This document shows positions 17,788 through 27,026 of a stretch of DNA of 64,000 nucleotides, in pieces; positions within the stretch are counted from its first letter, which is position 1, and each line of letters begins with the position of its first letter. Location: contig JAGOLX010000007.1 in the NCBI GenBank assembly GCA_017993835.1, forward strand, positions 20,913-84,912, read 5' to 3'. Source of the DNA: Phycisphaerae bacterium (GTDB lineage Bacteria; Planctomycetota; Phycisphaerae; Sedimentisphaerales; Anaerobacaceae). The position numbers and the translations under genes were made by a program. The notes beneath the pieces are model-generated. The model was not told where the DNA came from. It made no database searches and saw only the letters and a list, made by a program, of their open reading frames with translations.

Positions 17788-18608
17788 TCGATGGCTTGCT
17801 GACCCTCTCGGATATCTGCGTCCGCAGTCCCGGACGGACCCTCTTGCAGATCGACCATCTGCACGTTCCCGCCGGCGATTTCGTCGGCATCGTCGGGACC
17901 AACGGCGCGGGCAAGACGACCTTGCTGAAGGTCGCGGCCGGCCTGATCCGGCCCGACGGCGGCCAGGTGACGCTCGACGGCAGCGACCTGACGCGCCTGA
18001 GCGGCTGGCGCAAGTGCAGGCTCCGCAAGCACATCGGATATATCCCCCAGTCGGCGGAGTACAACGCGGAACTGCCCTTCACCGTGCGGGAGGTCGTCGC
18101 GATGGGCCGAACCAGCGTCCGACCCCTGTTGACACGTCTGAACGCGGATGACTACGGCGTCATCGACCGCTGGATCGATGCCCTGGGTCTGTCGGATCGT
18201 CGGCACCAGACGTTCAGGAGCCTCTCCGGCGGCGAACAGCAGAAAGTCCTCATCGCCCGCGCCATGGCGCAGGACCCGCGAATCCTCATGCTGGATGAGC
18301 CCTGTGCGAGCCTGGATTTCCACTGGAAGTATGAGATCTCCGAGATCGTCGAGCGTCTTCACCGCCAGACGCGAATGACGGTGCTCATGGTCTCGCATGA
18401 TACGGGCGTACTGCCCTCGACGTGCAGGCGGGTCGTGCTGTTGGCGGAAGGCCGCCTGCTCGGCGATGGCGACGTTGATGCGATACTGACGCCCGAGAAG
18501 CTCCGCCAGGCCTATCACGGCGACCTCGTGGCCGCCACAGTGGGCGGGCGGCGGCATATCCTCGCTGCCCCGTCGGGCGGCGGTTCTCCAACGAATCGGG
18601 AGACGTGA
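17784..18608 (+). CDS. Metal ABC transporter ATP-binding protein (ZnuC-like)
   Basis: 274 residues. Walker A is GTNGAGKTT (38-46), the signature is LSGGEQQ, Walker B is ILMLDEP and the switch His is in MVSHDT. The ATG overlaps the preceding stop (ATGA), which suggests translational coupling; an in-frame ATG at 17766 inside the previous gene is less likely. It powers the cluster 9 permease for Zn, Mn or Fe uptake. Confidence 0.92.
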   Translation: MIDGLLTLSDICVRSPGRTLLQIDHLHVPAGDFVGIVGTNGAGKTTLLKVAAGLIRPDGGQVTLDGSDLTRLSGWRKCRLRKHIGYIPQSAEYNAELPFTVREVVAMGRTSVRPLLTRLNADDYGVIDRWIDALGLSDRRHQTFRSLSGGEQQKVLIARAMAQDPRILMLDEPCASLDFHWKYEISEIVERLHRQTRMTVLMVSHDTGVLPSTCRRVVLLAEGRLLGDGDVDAILTPEKLRQAYHGDLVAATVGGRRHILAAPSGGGSPTNRET

Positions 18609-19408
18609 TGGACCCGTTCTTCTATCTGATTATCGCGGCCGGTGTGATCGCAGGGGCCAGTTGCGGCCTGCTCGGCGCCTACATCGTGGGTTTGCGTCTG
18701 CCCTTCGTCGGCATCTTCATCTCGCACACCGCCATGGCGGGCACCGTCTTCTCCTATCTCCTGGGCCTGAATCCCGTCGTCGGCGCCGTCGCGATTTCGG
18801 CCCTGGCCGCGATGAGCCTGGCCGCGATCCGACCGGGCAGAACCCGTATCGATCCTAACGTCGCGATGGCGATTCTGTTCTCCCTTGTGCTCGGCCTGAC
18901 GTTTCTCGGCGTCGGTCTGATCCAGGGGACCCGCACCGAAATCCTCGGCCTGCTCTGGGGCAGCATCCTGTTCGTTCGAGGAAGCCACGTTGTGGTCATT
19001 GCGGTCGCCGCCGCGACGTTCGTCCTGTTCGCGGCGTTGTTCAACAAGGAGCTGAAAGCACTGCTGTTCAGCCGGGGGATTGCTTCCGCCACCGGGGTCC
19101 ACGAGACCTTCATCTACGCGCTGTTCCTGGCCCTGTGTGGCGTCATCCTGGCGGTCAATCTGCCGCTGATCGGAGGCCTGATGATCTTCAGTCTGATCAC
19201 GAATCCGCCCGCCGCGGCCTACCAGATCTGTCGCGGCCACCGCGCCGTTCTCGTGGTCTCCACCGCCTTCGGCGTCCTCAGCACGGTCGGCGGCTTCCTC
19301 GTCTCCTATCACCTCAATCTGCCCACCGGCGCCTGCATCGTCCTGGCCAGCACGCTGCTGTTCGCGCTGTCCGCAGGCTACAGGGCCCTCAGCGGCCGAC
19401 GAGACTGA
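18608..19408 (+). CDS. Metal ABC transporter permease (ZnuB-like, ABC-3 family)
   Basis: 266 residues, seven or eight membrane helices. The start ATG overlaps the previous stop as TGATG. The N-terminal segment with GLLGAYIVGLRLPFVGIFIS and the later HETF...GVILAVNLPLIGGLM are typical of ZnuB/MntB proteins. It forms the channel for the metal delivered by the lipoprotein at 16951. The ATPase at 17784 energises it. Confidence 0.92.
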   Translation: MDPFFYLIIAAGVIAGASCGLLGAYIVGLRLPFVGIFISHTAMAGTVFSYLLGLNPVVGAVAISALAAMSLAAIRPGRTRIDPNVAMAILFSLVLGLTFLGVGLIQGTRTEILGLLWGSILFVRGSHVVVIAVAAATFVLFAALFNKELKALLFSRGIASATGVHETFIYALFLALCGVILAVNLPLIGGLMIFSLITNPPAAAYQICRGHRAVLVVSTAFGVLSTVGGFLVSYHLNLPTGACIVLASTLLFALSAGYRALSGRRD

Positions 19409-19422
19409 TTCCCGAATTCTGA

Positions 19423-19485
19423 CTCATCCGGTTTTAGCGTACTTGCCGATTCAGGCACGCCCGAAGTACGCTGAAACCGGATGAG
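19423..19485. terminator. Long hairpin after the metal ABC operon
   Basis: A 21-bp stem (ctcatccggttttagcgtac and its inverse, one G-U pair) around a 21-nt loop. It lies 14 nt after the permease stop. No T-run follows, so it may be a Rho-type or mRNA 3' end-stabilising structure and not a classic intrinsic terminator. Confidence 0.5.
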
Positions 19486-19496
19486 CCCAAATTCTC

Positions 19497-19525
19497 TTGT
19501 GATCCGGACGGGGAAAGCGTAGAAT
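19497..19525 (+). promoter_or_regulatory. Promoter of comM
   Basis: TTGTGA (19497-19502) and TAGAAT (19520-19525) with a 17-nt spacer, 37 nt before the ATG at 19563. Confidence 0.5.
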
Positions 19526-19562
19526 CTCCGAGTGACGGTGTTCTGGATTCGGAGATGAGCCT

Positions 19563-21092
19563 ATGCTGGCGAGATTGCACAGCGTGACCCTTGAGGGGAT
19601 CGAGGGCGTGATCTGCGAAGTGGAAGTGGACGTCTCGCGAGGCGGCCTGGAGAAGTCCATCATCGTGGGCCTGCCCGACGCGGCGGTCAAGGAGAGCATC
19701 GAGCGCGTCCACAGCGCGATCGTCAACTGCGGATTCCGCTACCCGAAGACGCAGTCGCTCATTAACCTCGCGCCCGCGGACATCAAGAAGGCGGGTCCGG
19801 CGTTTGATCTGCCCATCGCCCTCGGAATGCTCGCGGGCGAGGGCGTCGTCGCGGGCACCTCGCTCAAGGAGTACGTGATCGTCGGGGAGCTGGCTCTCGA
19901 CGGTCGGGTCCGCCCGGTCAACGGCGTGCTCAGCATGGCCATGACCGCGGCGGCCAACGGTTTCTCCCGGATGATCGTACCTCTGGAGAACGCCCGGGAG
20001 GCGGCGGTCGTCCAGGACATCGAGGTCTACGGCGTCGGCTCGCTGTCCCAGGCGGTGGGGTTTCTCTCGGGCCAGCTTCTGCTCGAAACGACGGTGACCA
20101 GCGTGGACGACTTGTTCGCGGTGGCCTCGCACTACGACGTCGATTTCGGCGACGTGAAAGGCCAGGAGAGCGTCAAGCGGGCACTGACCATCGCGGCGGC
20201 GGGGGCCCACAACATCATGATGATCGGGCCGCCGGGGGCGGGCAAGACCATGCTGGCCCAGCGACTCGCGACGATCCTGCCGACGCTGAGTCTCGAAGAG
20301 TCGCTCGAAACCACGCGGATCTACTCCGCGGTCGGGCTGCTCAAGAAGGACCAGGCGCTGCTGGCGACGCGACCGGTGCGAGCGCCGCACCATTCCGCCA
20401 GCGCGCCGGCCCTCATCGGCGGCGGGTCCGCTCCACGTCCCGGAGAACTGTCCCTCGCCCACTACGGCATCCTGTTTCTGGACGAGTTCGTCGAGTTCCC
20501 GCGTCACGTGCTCGAAATGATCCGCCAGCCGCTCGAGGACGGCTTCGTGATTGTCTCGCGGGCCAAAAAGACGATCCAGTTCCCGGCCCAGTTCATGCTG
20601 GTGGCCGCGATGAATCCCTGTCCGTGCGGGTACTTCGGGAGCAATCTGAGGACGTGCAAGTGCTCGCCGGGGCAGATCGCGCGGTACCTGGCCAAGGTTT
20701 CCGGCCCGTTGGTGGACCGGATCGACATCCACATCGACGTGCCGGCGGTGGCGTTCGGCAAGCTGCGGTCCCAGGCCAGGCAGATCGACTCGCAGACCCT
20801 GCGAGCGTCCGTCCTGGCGGCCCGGGAGCGGCAGACCCGCCGGTTCGGCGACGGCAAGGTCATGACCAACGCCCACATGAGCCATCGGCAGTTGGAACGG
20901 TTCTGCAAGATCGACGCCGCGGGCGAGATGGTGCTCAAAGAGGCGATGATGGAGCTGGGACTGAGCGCCCGGGCCCACGACAAGATCTGCAAGGTGGCTC
21001 GCACCATTGCGGACCTTGAAGACAGCGAGAATCTCCACGCCGAGCACGTGGCCGAGGCGATCGGCTACCGCAAGCTCGACAGAAAGCTGTGA
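19563..21092 (+). CDS. comM: YifB/ComM-family Mg-chelatase-like AAA+ ATPase
   Basis: 509 residues, the usual length. Three domains: an N-terminal Lon/ChlI-like domain (about 1-190), an AAA+ Mg-chelatase domain with Walker A GPPGAGKT (222-229), Walker B ILFLDEF (about 302-308) and the MNPCPCG loop (about 349), and a C-terminal chelatase domain. ComM is a hexameric branch-migration helicase that helps natural transformation in some bacteria; the role in planctomycetes is not established. GGAG precedes the start. It is not a real magnesium chelatase gene. Confidence 0.93.
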   Translation: MLARLHSVTLEGIEGVICEVEVDVSRGGLEKSIIVGLPDAAVKESIERVHSAIVNCGFRYPKTQSLINLAPADIKKAGPAFDLPIALGMLAGEGVVAGTSLKEYVIVGELALDGRVRPVNGVLSMAMTAAANGFSRMIVPLENAREAAVVQDIEVYGVGSLSQAVGFLSGQLLLETTVTSVDDLFAVASHYDVDFGDVKGQESVKRALTIAAAGAHNIMMIGPPGAGKTMLAQRLATILPTLSLEESLETTRIYSAVGLLKKDQALLATRPVRAPHHSASAPALIGGGSAPRPGELSLAHYGILFLDEFVEFPRHVLEMIRQPLEDGFVIVSRAKKTIQFPAQFMLVAAMNPCPCGYFGSNLRTCKCSPGQIARYLAKVSGPLVDRIDIHIDVPAVAFGKLRSQARQIDSQTLRASVLAARERQTRRFGDGKVMTNAHMSHRQLERFCKIDAAGEMVLKEAMMELGLSARAHDKICKVARTIADLEDSENLHAEHVAEAIGYRKLDRKL

Positions 21093-21316
21093 CAGGCTGG
21101 GCCAGCGGATCGTCCCGGCCCGGACGCCCTCGGGGCGGACCTGGCCAAACCCTTGGAAGTCCCGGCTTTGTCGGGGGACCCAGTACGGGGACCGGGGTCG
21201 TTATCGACCCCTCCGCGCCGCGGAAGAAAGTTGCCCCTTTTTCCTTAATGCCCCGCATGGACCTGCCGATATTACGCCTGACACGTGAGCACAACACGAA
21301 ACCAGAGGAGATTGAA

Positions 21317-21652
21317 ATGGGCATTCAGAACTGGTCCGAAGACATCATTCTCGTGGACTTGCCGGCCGAGCCGGAGATGGGCGAAGAGCTCAAGACGGTT
21401 ACCCAGATGGCTCGCGACCGGGGCGACTGCGAGGTCGTGGTGGATTTCTCGAAGGTCGATATCGTCACGTCTTCGAGTCTCTCGAAGCTCCTGCGACTCA
21501 AGAAGCTGATGAGCGACTGCGGCCATCGCCTGGTCTTCTGCAACGTCGCTCCCGCGACCAAGGGAATTTTCACGGTGACGGGTCTTGACGGGATCTTCGA
21601 AATCGTGGACGATAAGTTCATCGCCCTGGCCAGTCTGCAGATGGTCGGGTGA
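21317..21652 (+). CDS. STAS-domain protein (anti-anti-sigma factor-like)
   Basis: 111 residues, one STAS domain. The phosphorylatable Ser site lies in VTSSSLSKLLRLKKL (residues 50-64). AGAGGAG precedes the ATG at 21317; longer in-frame starts would translate a region without coding bias. STAS proteins bind anti-sigma kinases or carry signals in partner-switching. No kinase or sigma gene is next to it, so the partner is unknown. Confidence 0.85.
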   Translation: MGIQNWSEDIILVDLPAEPEMGEELKTVTQMARDRGDCEVVVDFSKVDIVTSSSLSKLLRLKKLMSDCGHRLVFCNVAPATKGIFTVTGLDGIFEIVDDKFIALASLQMVG

Positions 21653-21764
21653 GGACGGGCCGGAAGATAGAGCCGGAACGGACTGATGGCGCCTGCGGGT
21701 GGAAGATGGTCAACGCCGCCCGCAGTCGGAAAGACAGGTATCAAGTGAGTCGCCTGATGGCGGA

Positions 21765-21812
21765 GCGAATCACGAAGATCGCTTAGCGGAGCGGCGTTCG
21801 TGATCTGCTCGC
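21765..21812. repeat. Inverted repeat before rnc
   Basis: gcgaatcacgaa and ttcgtgatctgc form an imperfect stem around a short loop in the gap between the STAS gene and rnc. Role unknown. Confidence 0.4.
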
Positions 21813-21882
21813 AGGGCATGGGCAGATTTCTGGGACGACCCGCGCTGCGGTTTCGCGCAGGTCCGAAGCACGCACAGAGCCT

Positions 21883-22593
21883 ATGGACAACGACGTTCTG
21901 CATCAAGTCGAGCAGATTCTCGGACATCCCTTCACCGACACCGCCCTCCTGGCCAAGGCCTTTACCCATTCCTCCGCGGTGGACAACCGTCTGGACAGCA
22001 ACGAGCGACTGGAGTTCCTCGGCGACGCCATTCTCTCGATCGTGATCTGCCAGAAGCTGTTCGAGATGTTCCGCGAGTACCCGGAAGGGGAGCTGACGAA
22101 GATGAAGAGCATGCTGGTCTCGCGGGGCACCTGCGCCCACGTGGCTCGTCGGCTCGGCCTGCCCAAGTTCCTGGTCGTCGGCAAGGGAATGGCCTCGCAC
22201 AAGGCGTTTCCCACATCCCTGGCGGCCGGGCTGCTGGAGGCGGTGATCGCGGCGGTCTACATCGACCTGGGTTTCGACGCGGCCCGGGACTTCATCCTGC
22301 AGAACTTCGCCTCGCTCCTCGATGAGATCGATTCCGAGGAGGCCCACGGCAACTACAAGTCTCTCCTGCAGCAGCACGCGCAGGAACGCTTCAGCGCGGC
22401 GCCGTCCTACGTTCTTCTGGACGAGAAGGGCCCCGATCACAACAAGTGCTTCGAGTCGGAGGTGGTCATCGACCAGCAGCATTTCCCCAGCGCCTGGGGC
22501 GCGAACAAGAAGGAAGCGGAGCAGAAAGCGGCGTACAACGCCCTGGTGGAACTGGGGGTCGTTCAGAGACCCGTCGTCCACGATGCAACTTAG
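21883..22593 (+). CDS. rnc: Ribonuclease III
   Basis: 236 residues with an endonuclease domain (1-155) and a double-stranded RNA-binding domain (about 165-230). The signature NERLEFLGDAIL (40-51) keeps E41, E44 and D48. E119 is also kept, but the usual Asp three residues before it is Gly (G116, in LAAGLLEA). In E. coli the matching Asp114 helps bind Mg. RNase III cuts double-stranded RNA in rRNA processing. The unusual Gly is discussed separately. The gene ends 4 nt into the convergent gene on the other strand. Confidence 0.93.
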   Translation: MDNDVLHQVEQILGHPFTDTALLAKAFTHSSAVDNRLDSNERLEFLGDAILSIVICQKLFEMFREYPEGELTKMKSMLVSRGTCAHVARRLGLPKFLVVGKGMASHKAFPTSLAAGLLEAVIAAVYIDLGFDAARDFILQNFASLLDEIDSEEAHGNYKSLLQQHAQERFSAAPSYVLLDEKGPDHNKCFESEVVIDQQHFPSAWGANKKEAEQKAAYNALVELGVVQRPVVHDAT

Positions 22594-22874
22594 AAGGCCG
22601 AGCGGTCCAGGAGGCCCGGAAGCTGTCCGGTGACGATCCAGGCGACGCCGTACAGGATGACCGCGGCCACCAGAATGAACACGAGGATCGACCCGAACAA
22701 TCCCGCGGTTTCCTTGGCGAACGGCCGCAGGCGGATGCTGCCGACCTTCGTGGCCTTATAGACGATGGAAATCGTGGCCACCAGCGGCAACAGCCAGAGC
22801 ACGGATGCCGGCGTGGTGCCGATTCTCATCGGCGTCGTGAAGCTGGCCAACAAGGCGATCGCGAAGACGGTCAT
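22590..22874 (-). CDS. Small membrane protein, last gene of the chaperone operon
   Basis: 94 residues from the ATG at 22874, which comes 1 nt after the stop of the upstream gene, so translation is probably coupled. Two or three membrane helices (about 1-15, 20-38, 58-82). No recognised family. Probably a partner of the two upstream membrane proteins. Confidence 0.7.
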   Translation of the reverse strand: MTVFAIALLASFTTPMRIGTTPASVLWLLPLVATISIVYKATKVGSIRLRPFAKETAGLFGSILVFILVAAVILYGVAWIVTGQLPGLLDRSAF

Positions 22875-22875
22875 C

Positions 22876-23349
22876 TCAGGCGTGCCCTCCCCCAACCACT
22901 CGCAGGTGAGCCACGTAGATGGCGTTGACGATGCACAACAGATTGAGCAGACCGGCCACGCTGGTGTAGATCTGCCCGATCTCGCCGGCCCGTCCGAAGA
23001 CCAGGTAGGCCTGGGTCGTTCCGCCGGCTTCCTCCCGTCCGGCCGTCACTTCTCCCTGGGCGGCATCCCGCGCCCGATGGTAGGCGTCCGCGACGTGACT
23101 GCCCAGCAGGAACACCACGGGCGAGTTCATCACCTGGGCGGCATACCAGGGTTTGGCGTTGACCGCATCGATCACGCCGATCGAGCCGACATAGAGACCG
23201 ACCAGGAAGGTCAGCGTGACGGCCACGAGGATGACCGCGGCCCGCCTGTTCTCCTTGAGCAGGTAGTGCCCGCCGCCGGGCACGAGCCATGCGACCGCCC
23301 CGACGACGATCAGGTACAGAGCGTGATTCTCCTTCCACGACTGCCCCAT
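22876..23349 (-). CDS. Membrane protein with PGGGHYLL motif (DUF6677-like)
   Basis: 157 residues, four likely membrane helices. The ATG overlaps the stop of the PpiD-like gene as TAATG. N-terminal WLVPGGGHYLLKENRRAA resembles TM2/DUF6677-type helices with a turn-forming GGGH motif. The family name is from memory. It lies in one coupled transcription unit with the chaperone above and the small membrane protein below. Confidence 0.75.
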   Translation of the reverse strand: MGQSWKENHALYLIVVGAVAWLVPGGGHYLLKENRRAAVILVAVTLTFLVGLYVGSIGVIDAVNAKPWYAAQVMNSPVVFLLGSHVADAYHRARDAAQGEVTAGREEAGGTTQAYLVFGRAGEIGQIYTSVAGLLNLLCIVNAIYVAHLRVVGGGHA

Positions 23350-25574
23350 TACGACGTACCCTTCGACTCCTTCTTGGTCTCTTTCCCGTCCGGCTGATCC
23401 TTCTGATCGACGAAGCGGAAGCCCGTGCGTTTGAGGATGTTCTGGGGGTTCAGGTGGACTACGGCCAGACTCTGCGTCTGCCCGTACTCCTCCCGATTGA
23501 TCGCCATCCCCTTCATCTTCTGGAACTGCTCCTGGTAGAGCGGGCGAGGCGTCAGGCTCTTGACTGCGTAGTAGCAGCGTCCCGGCTTGAACTCCAGGAT
23601 CTGGGGCGCCTGTGCGACGGACGCGACCAGCGAGAACAGACGATTCGCGAGTTCGCTCTCCTTGCCCGCCTCCCTCAGGTAGCTGCTTGCCCCGGCGCTG
23701 TTGGACAACTGGGCGGTGAGCGTCTGGATGTCCGCCTGCGAGATCCGCTGGATGCTCATCCGCCGATCCATTCGGAACACGTTCGGGTCGTTCGGATCGG
23801 CCTTGGCCTGCTCGCCGTACAGCTTGTTGAACTCGGTGATTGCCTTGTCCCATCCGTCTTTGGTGGCCAGAGCCAGGAACTCCTCCGCCTTTGCGCGGGT
23901 CGTATCCCACGCCGCAAGGGCTTGCAGATCCTTGACCACCTGGTCCGTGACGACCACCGTCTTGTCCTCAGCGTCGGTGACCTCGCCCAGATTGAGGGCC
24001 CGCGTGCTGTAGCTGTCCTCGAGGCTCGCAGGGGCCGCGGACGGCTCGGCCGCGACGACGCGCACGATGACCATGATGTGCTTGGAGATATCCTTGGCGG
24101 AATCGACCAGCGGGTCGCGGGCCGGACCGAGGCTCAGGAACATCTTGGCCGGCGAGACCGAGAACAGGATCGTCGCGTCATCCCCCAACTCTTCCACCGA
24201 GAACATGGCCTGGCTCAAGGGGATGGGGTTGCGACCGTAGCTCACCAGGGACATCCGTCGCAGGTACGAGTCGCTGCGGACATCCGCGGCGCTGAGCATG
24301 CCGGTCCGCCCGCTGTGGAGCGGGACGTTGTGCCTGGCGCTGAGGTCCTGGGCGATCCGGGCGTAGTTGTGCTCGGGCTTCGTGGCCCGGACCCTGCGTT
24401 CGCTGGTCGTCGGCTCATTGCCATCGGCTCCGGCCGCGCTGATGCCGGAGTCCGCGAGATTCCGGGCGTCCATGAGGATTTGCTCAGCCTTCATCAGGAT
24501 CCGCTGCCGCGTCAGTTGCCTGGCGATGTCGTCGACCACCTCGACGTAGCTCTTGACCTTGTCCACCTGCGGGGAGTTCGGGTCGTTCGGGTCGGTCGGC
24601 ACCTTCTCCGTGAACTCGCGTTCGCGGTTCTGCTGATAGTAGGTCTCGGTGTCCTCCACCGTCGGCGTCCTGACGATGCCGGCGACATCGGAGAGCTTCA
24701 GTGCGATGTAGTCCAGGCGGACGCGAGCCGGCAGCCGATACCCGAAGCCGAAGGGATTCGCCTCGTTCGCGTCGCCGGCGAAGCTCGCCTTGTACTTGTC
24801 GAAATGCTCGAGCAGTGCTTCGTTGGAAGGCGTCTGTTGCTTGTCCGCGAAGGCCGACGCGTCGAACTGCACGTACTCGGCGCTGAGCGTCTCGGCCTCG
24901 TTGTTGGCTATATGTCGGATCTGGGAACTCGTGAGGCTCTCCATGGAGGAGATGACCTGGGCGTATTGCAGCACCGCCAGCAGCTTACCGTACGTCGCCA
25001 GGATTCTGTCCTCCGGCATCGCGCTGCGGTTGACCCAGACCTTCATCATCTGCGTGTAAGTGGCGCCGAACAACTGCGGAACGATTCTTCCCAGCAGCTC
25101 GCCCACCTGCTCATTCGATACCTGGATGCCGGCCGACTGGGCCTCCTCGCGAAGCAGAATCCAGTACAGATCGCTCGGCACCGTGCGGTCCTTGTACATG
25201 GCGACGAGCTGGGCGTCGCTGATGTGGTACTGGTTTCTCTGGATGGCTTCCCTCGCCGCCTCCAGCATGCCGGCGGAATCCCGGCTCTGCGGGAACAGCA
25301 GTTCGGCCAACAGCAAGCCACGAAGATCCTGACGTTGCAGCAGCGCCACGACGCCCAGATCCTCCAGGAGCTTGAGTTCCGCATCCGCTTCCATGCGGTC
25401 TGCGTGCGAGATCGTCTGCTTGCCGCCGTAGTACGCGACCGCCTTGTTGACGCCTCCGCTGCCGCGCATCAGGTAACTGAACGAGGACCCGCCGATAAAG
25501 GCGACCATCAGGACGATGACCACGACGGCCATCAGCTTCTTGTTGTTCTTCCGCATCCACTTCATCAAGCTCAT
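23349..25574 (-). CDS. PpiD/SurA-like membrane-anchored periplasmic chaperone
   Basis: 741 residues. A cytoplasmic N-terminus is followed by one membrane helix (about 13-34) and a long periplasmic part. The first 180 periplasmic residues match a SurA N-terminal-like helical domain (DLYWILLREEAQSAGIQVSNE and similar). No clear parvulin catalytic block is seen, so a PPIase activity is not claimed. The long coiled, charged chain and the C-terminal FRFVDQKDQPD tail fit a holdase of the PpiD type. It starts a three-gene minus-strand operon. Confidence 0.75.
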   Translation of the reverse strand: MSLMKWMRKNNKKLMAVVVIVLMVAFIGGSSFSYLMRGSGGVNKAVAYYGGKQTISHADRMEADAELKLLEDLGVVALLQRQDLRGLLLAELLFPQSRDSAGMLEAAREAIQRNQYHISDAQLVAMYKDRTVPSDLYWILLREEAQSAGIQVSNEQVGELLGRIVPQLFGATYTQMMKVWVNRSAMPEDRILATYGKLLAVLQYAQVISSMESLTSSQIRHIANNEAETLSAEYVQFDASAFADKQQTPSNEALLEHFDKYKASFAGDANEANPFGFGYRLPARVRLDYIALKLSDVAGIVRTPTVEDTETYYQQNREREFTEKVPTDPNDPNSPQVDKVKSYVEVVDDIARQLTRQRILMKAEQILMDARNLADSGISAAGADGNEPTTSERRVRATKPEHNYARIAQDLSARHNVPLHSGRTGMLSAADVRSDSYLRRMSLVSYGRNPIPLSQAMFSVEELGDDATILFSVSPAKMFLSLGPARDPLVDSAKDISKHIMVIVRVVAAEPSAAPASLEDSYSTRALNLGEVTDAEDKTVVVTDQVVKDLQALAAWDTTRAKAEEFLALATKDGWDKAITEFNKLYGEQAKADPNDPNVFRMDRRMSIQRISQADIQTLTAQLSNSAGASSYLREAGKESELANRLFSLVASVAQAPQILEFKPGRCYYAVKSLTPRPLYQEQFQKMKGMAINREEYGQTQSLAVVHLNPQNILKRTGFRFVDQKDQPDGKETKKESKGTS

Positions 25575-25589
25575 ACGGATCCCACTACC

Positions 25590-25745
25590 TATTCTCGATT
25601 TGCGATTTGTGATTTACTATTTACCACCAGTTCCGCGCCGTCTACAATCCATCCATAGGGCTTCCGACGTCCGGATGCGCCGAACGACGGAAAACATACA
25701 TTCTAAACGGAAAACAGCGAATTGCAAATGGTAAATCACAAATCC
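25590..25745. repeat. Palindromic intergenic repeat spanning the hemL start
   Basis: The left arm, cgatttgcgatttgtgattt (about 25595-25614), is matched by an inverse arm, gtaaatcacaaatcc (about 25731-25745). The right arm includes the hemL ATG region and its first codons, so hemL begins inside repeat DNA. Confidence 0.6.
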
Positions 25746-27026
25746 ACCGCGGCCTTCGAGCAGGCCTGTCGGTACCTGCCCGGCGGGGTGAACTCCCCGG
25801 TCCGCGCGTTTGGCGGGGTGGACCTCCAGCCTCTCTTCATTGACCGGGCGGCCGGATCTCGAGTCTTCGATCTCGACGGCAGCGAGTACATCGATTATGT
25901 CGGGTCCTGGGGGCCCATGATTCTCGGACATTCGCACCCGGCGGTCGTCGCCGCCATCGAGAAGGCGGCCCGGAAGGGGACTTCCTTCGGCGCCCCCACG
26001 CTGGCGGAGACGGAACTGGCCACCCGGATCGTTCGGGCCTTCGGCTCCATCGAGAAGCTCCGCCTCCTGAGCAGTGGGACCGAAGCGGTGATGACTGCCA
26101 TCCGCCTGGCGCGGGCCCACACGGGTCGCGATGTGATCGTCAAGATGGCCGGCTGCTACCACGGGCACAGCGATTCGCTGCTGGTGGTCGCGGGTTCCGG
26201 CCTGGCGGAGCGGGGCACCGCGGCCAGTCCCGGCGTGCCGGAGGCGCTGGCCGCACTGACCGTCGTCGTCCCGTACAACGACCTCGACACGCTCGGGCAG
26301 GTCTTCCGCAGGCAACCCGGGGATATCGCGGCCGTGCTCGTCGAGCCCGTCGCGGCCAACATGGGGGTCGTTCCCCCCGAGCCGGGCTACCTCGAAGGAC
26401 TGCGCCGCCTCTGCGACGAGAACGGAACGCTGCTGATCTTCGACGAGGTCATCAGCGGATTCCGCGTGGCCTTCGGCGGCGTCCAGGAGCGATACGGCGT
26501 CCGGGCCGACCTCACCTGCCTGGGCAAGATCGTCGGCGGGGGGGTGCCCCTGGCTGTCTGCGGCGGGCGGGCCGAGATCATGGACCTGCTGGCCCCTGTC
26601 GGGCACGTCTACCAGGCGGGGACCCTCAGCGGCAATCCGCTGGCGACCGCCGCGGCCAACGCGACGCTGGAGGTTCTGGAGGCCGACGACGGGCCCCGGA
26701 AGAAATATGCCCAGCTCGAATCCACCGCTGCCGATCTGGAAACCGGCCTGGCCCGGGCGGCTGCCGATGCCGGCGTGCCGGTCACGATCAACCGCGTGGG
26801 CTCGATCCTGAGCTGCTTCTTCACCGCCAAGTCGGTGCGGAACTTCGACGACGTTCGTGCGACCGACGTGCCCGCTTTCAAGCGGTTCTTCGCGAGGATG
26901 CTCGAACGCGGCATCTACCTGGCGCCGAGCGCCTACGAGGCCATGTTCGTCTCCCTCGCGCATACGGAACGGGATATCGAGCGGACCGTCGAGGCCGCCC
27001 GCGAGAGCTTCCGCAGTTTGTGGTGA
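25728..27026 (+). CDS. hemL: Glutamate-1-semialdehyde 2,1-aminomutase
   Basis: 432 residues, the usual length. It is a PLP enzyme that turns glutamate-1-semialdehyde into 5-aminolevulinate in the C5 haem/tetrapyrrole pathway. Typical motifs: GGVNSPVRAFGGV near the N-terminus, SSGTEAVMTAIRLAR, GCYHGHSDSLL, FDEVISGFRV, the PLP Lys in LGKIVGGG (about K267) and VYQAGTLSGNPLA. The ATG at 25728 lies in a palindrome and has no clear ribosome site; TTG at 25722 is the only longer choice. No glutamyl-tRNA reductase gene is nearby. The stop codon is inside another small repeat. Confidence 0.93.
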   Translation: MVNHKSTAAFEQACRYLPGGVNSPVRAFGGVDLQPLFIDRAAGSRVFDLDGSEYIDYVGSWGPMILGHSHPAVVAAIEKAARKGTSFGAPTLAETELATRIVRAFGSIEKLRLLSSGTEAVMTAIRLARAHTGRDVIVKMAGCYHGHSDSLLVVAGSGLAERGTAASPGVPEALAALTVVVPYNDLDTLGQVFRRQPGDIAAVLVEPVAANMGVVPPEPGYLEGLRRLCDENGTLLIFDEVISGFRVAFGGVQERYGVRADLTCLGKIVGGGVPLAVCGGRAEIMDLLAPVGHVYQAGTLSGNPLATAAANATLEVLEADDGPRKKYAQLESTAADLETGLARAAADAGVPVTINRVGSILSCFFTAKSVRNFDDVRATDVPAFKRFFARMLERGIYLAPSAYEAMFVSLAHTERDIERTVEAARESFRSLW

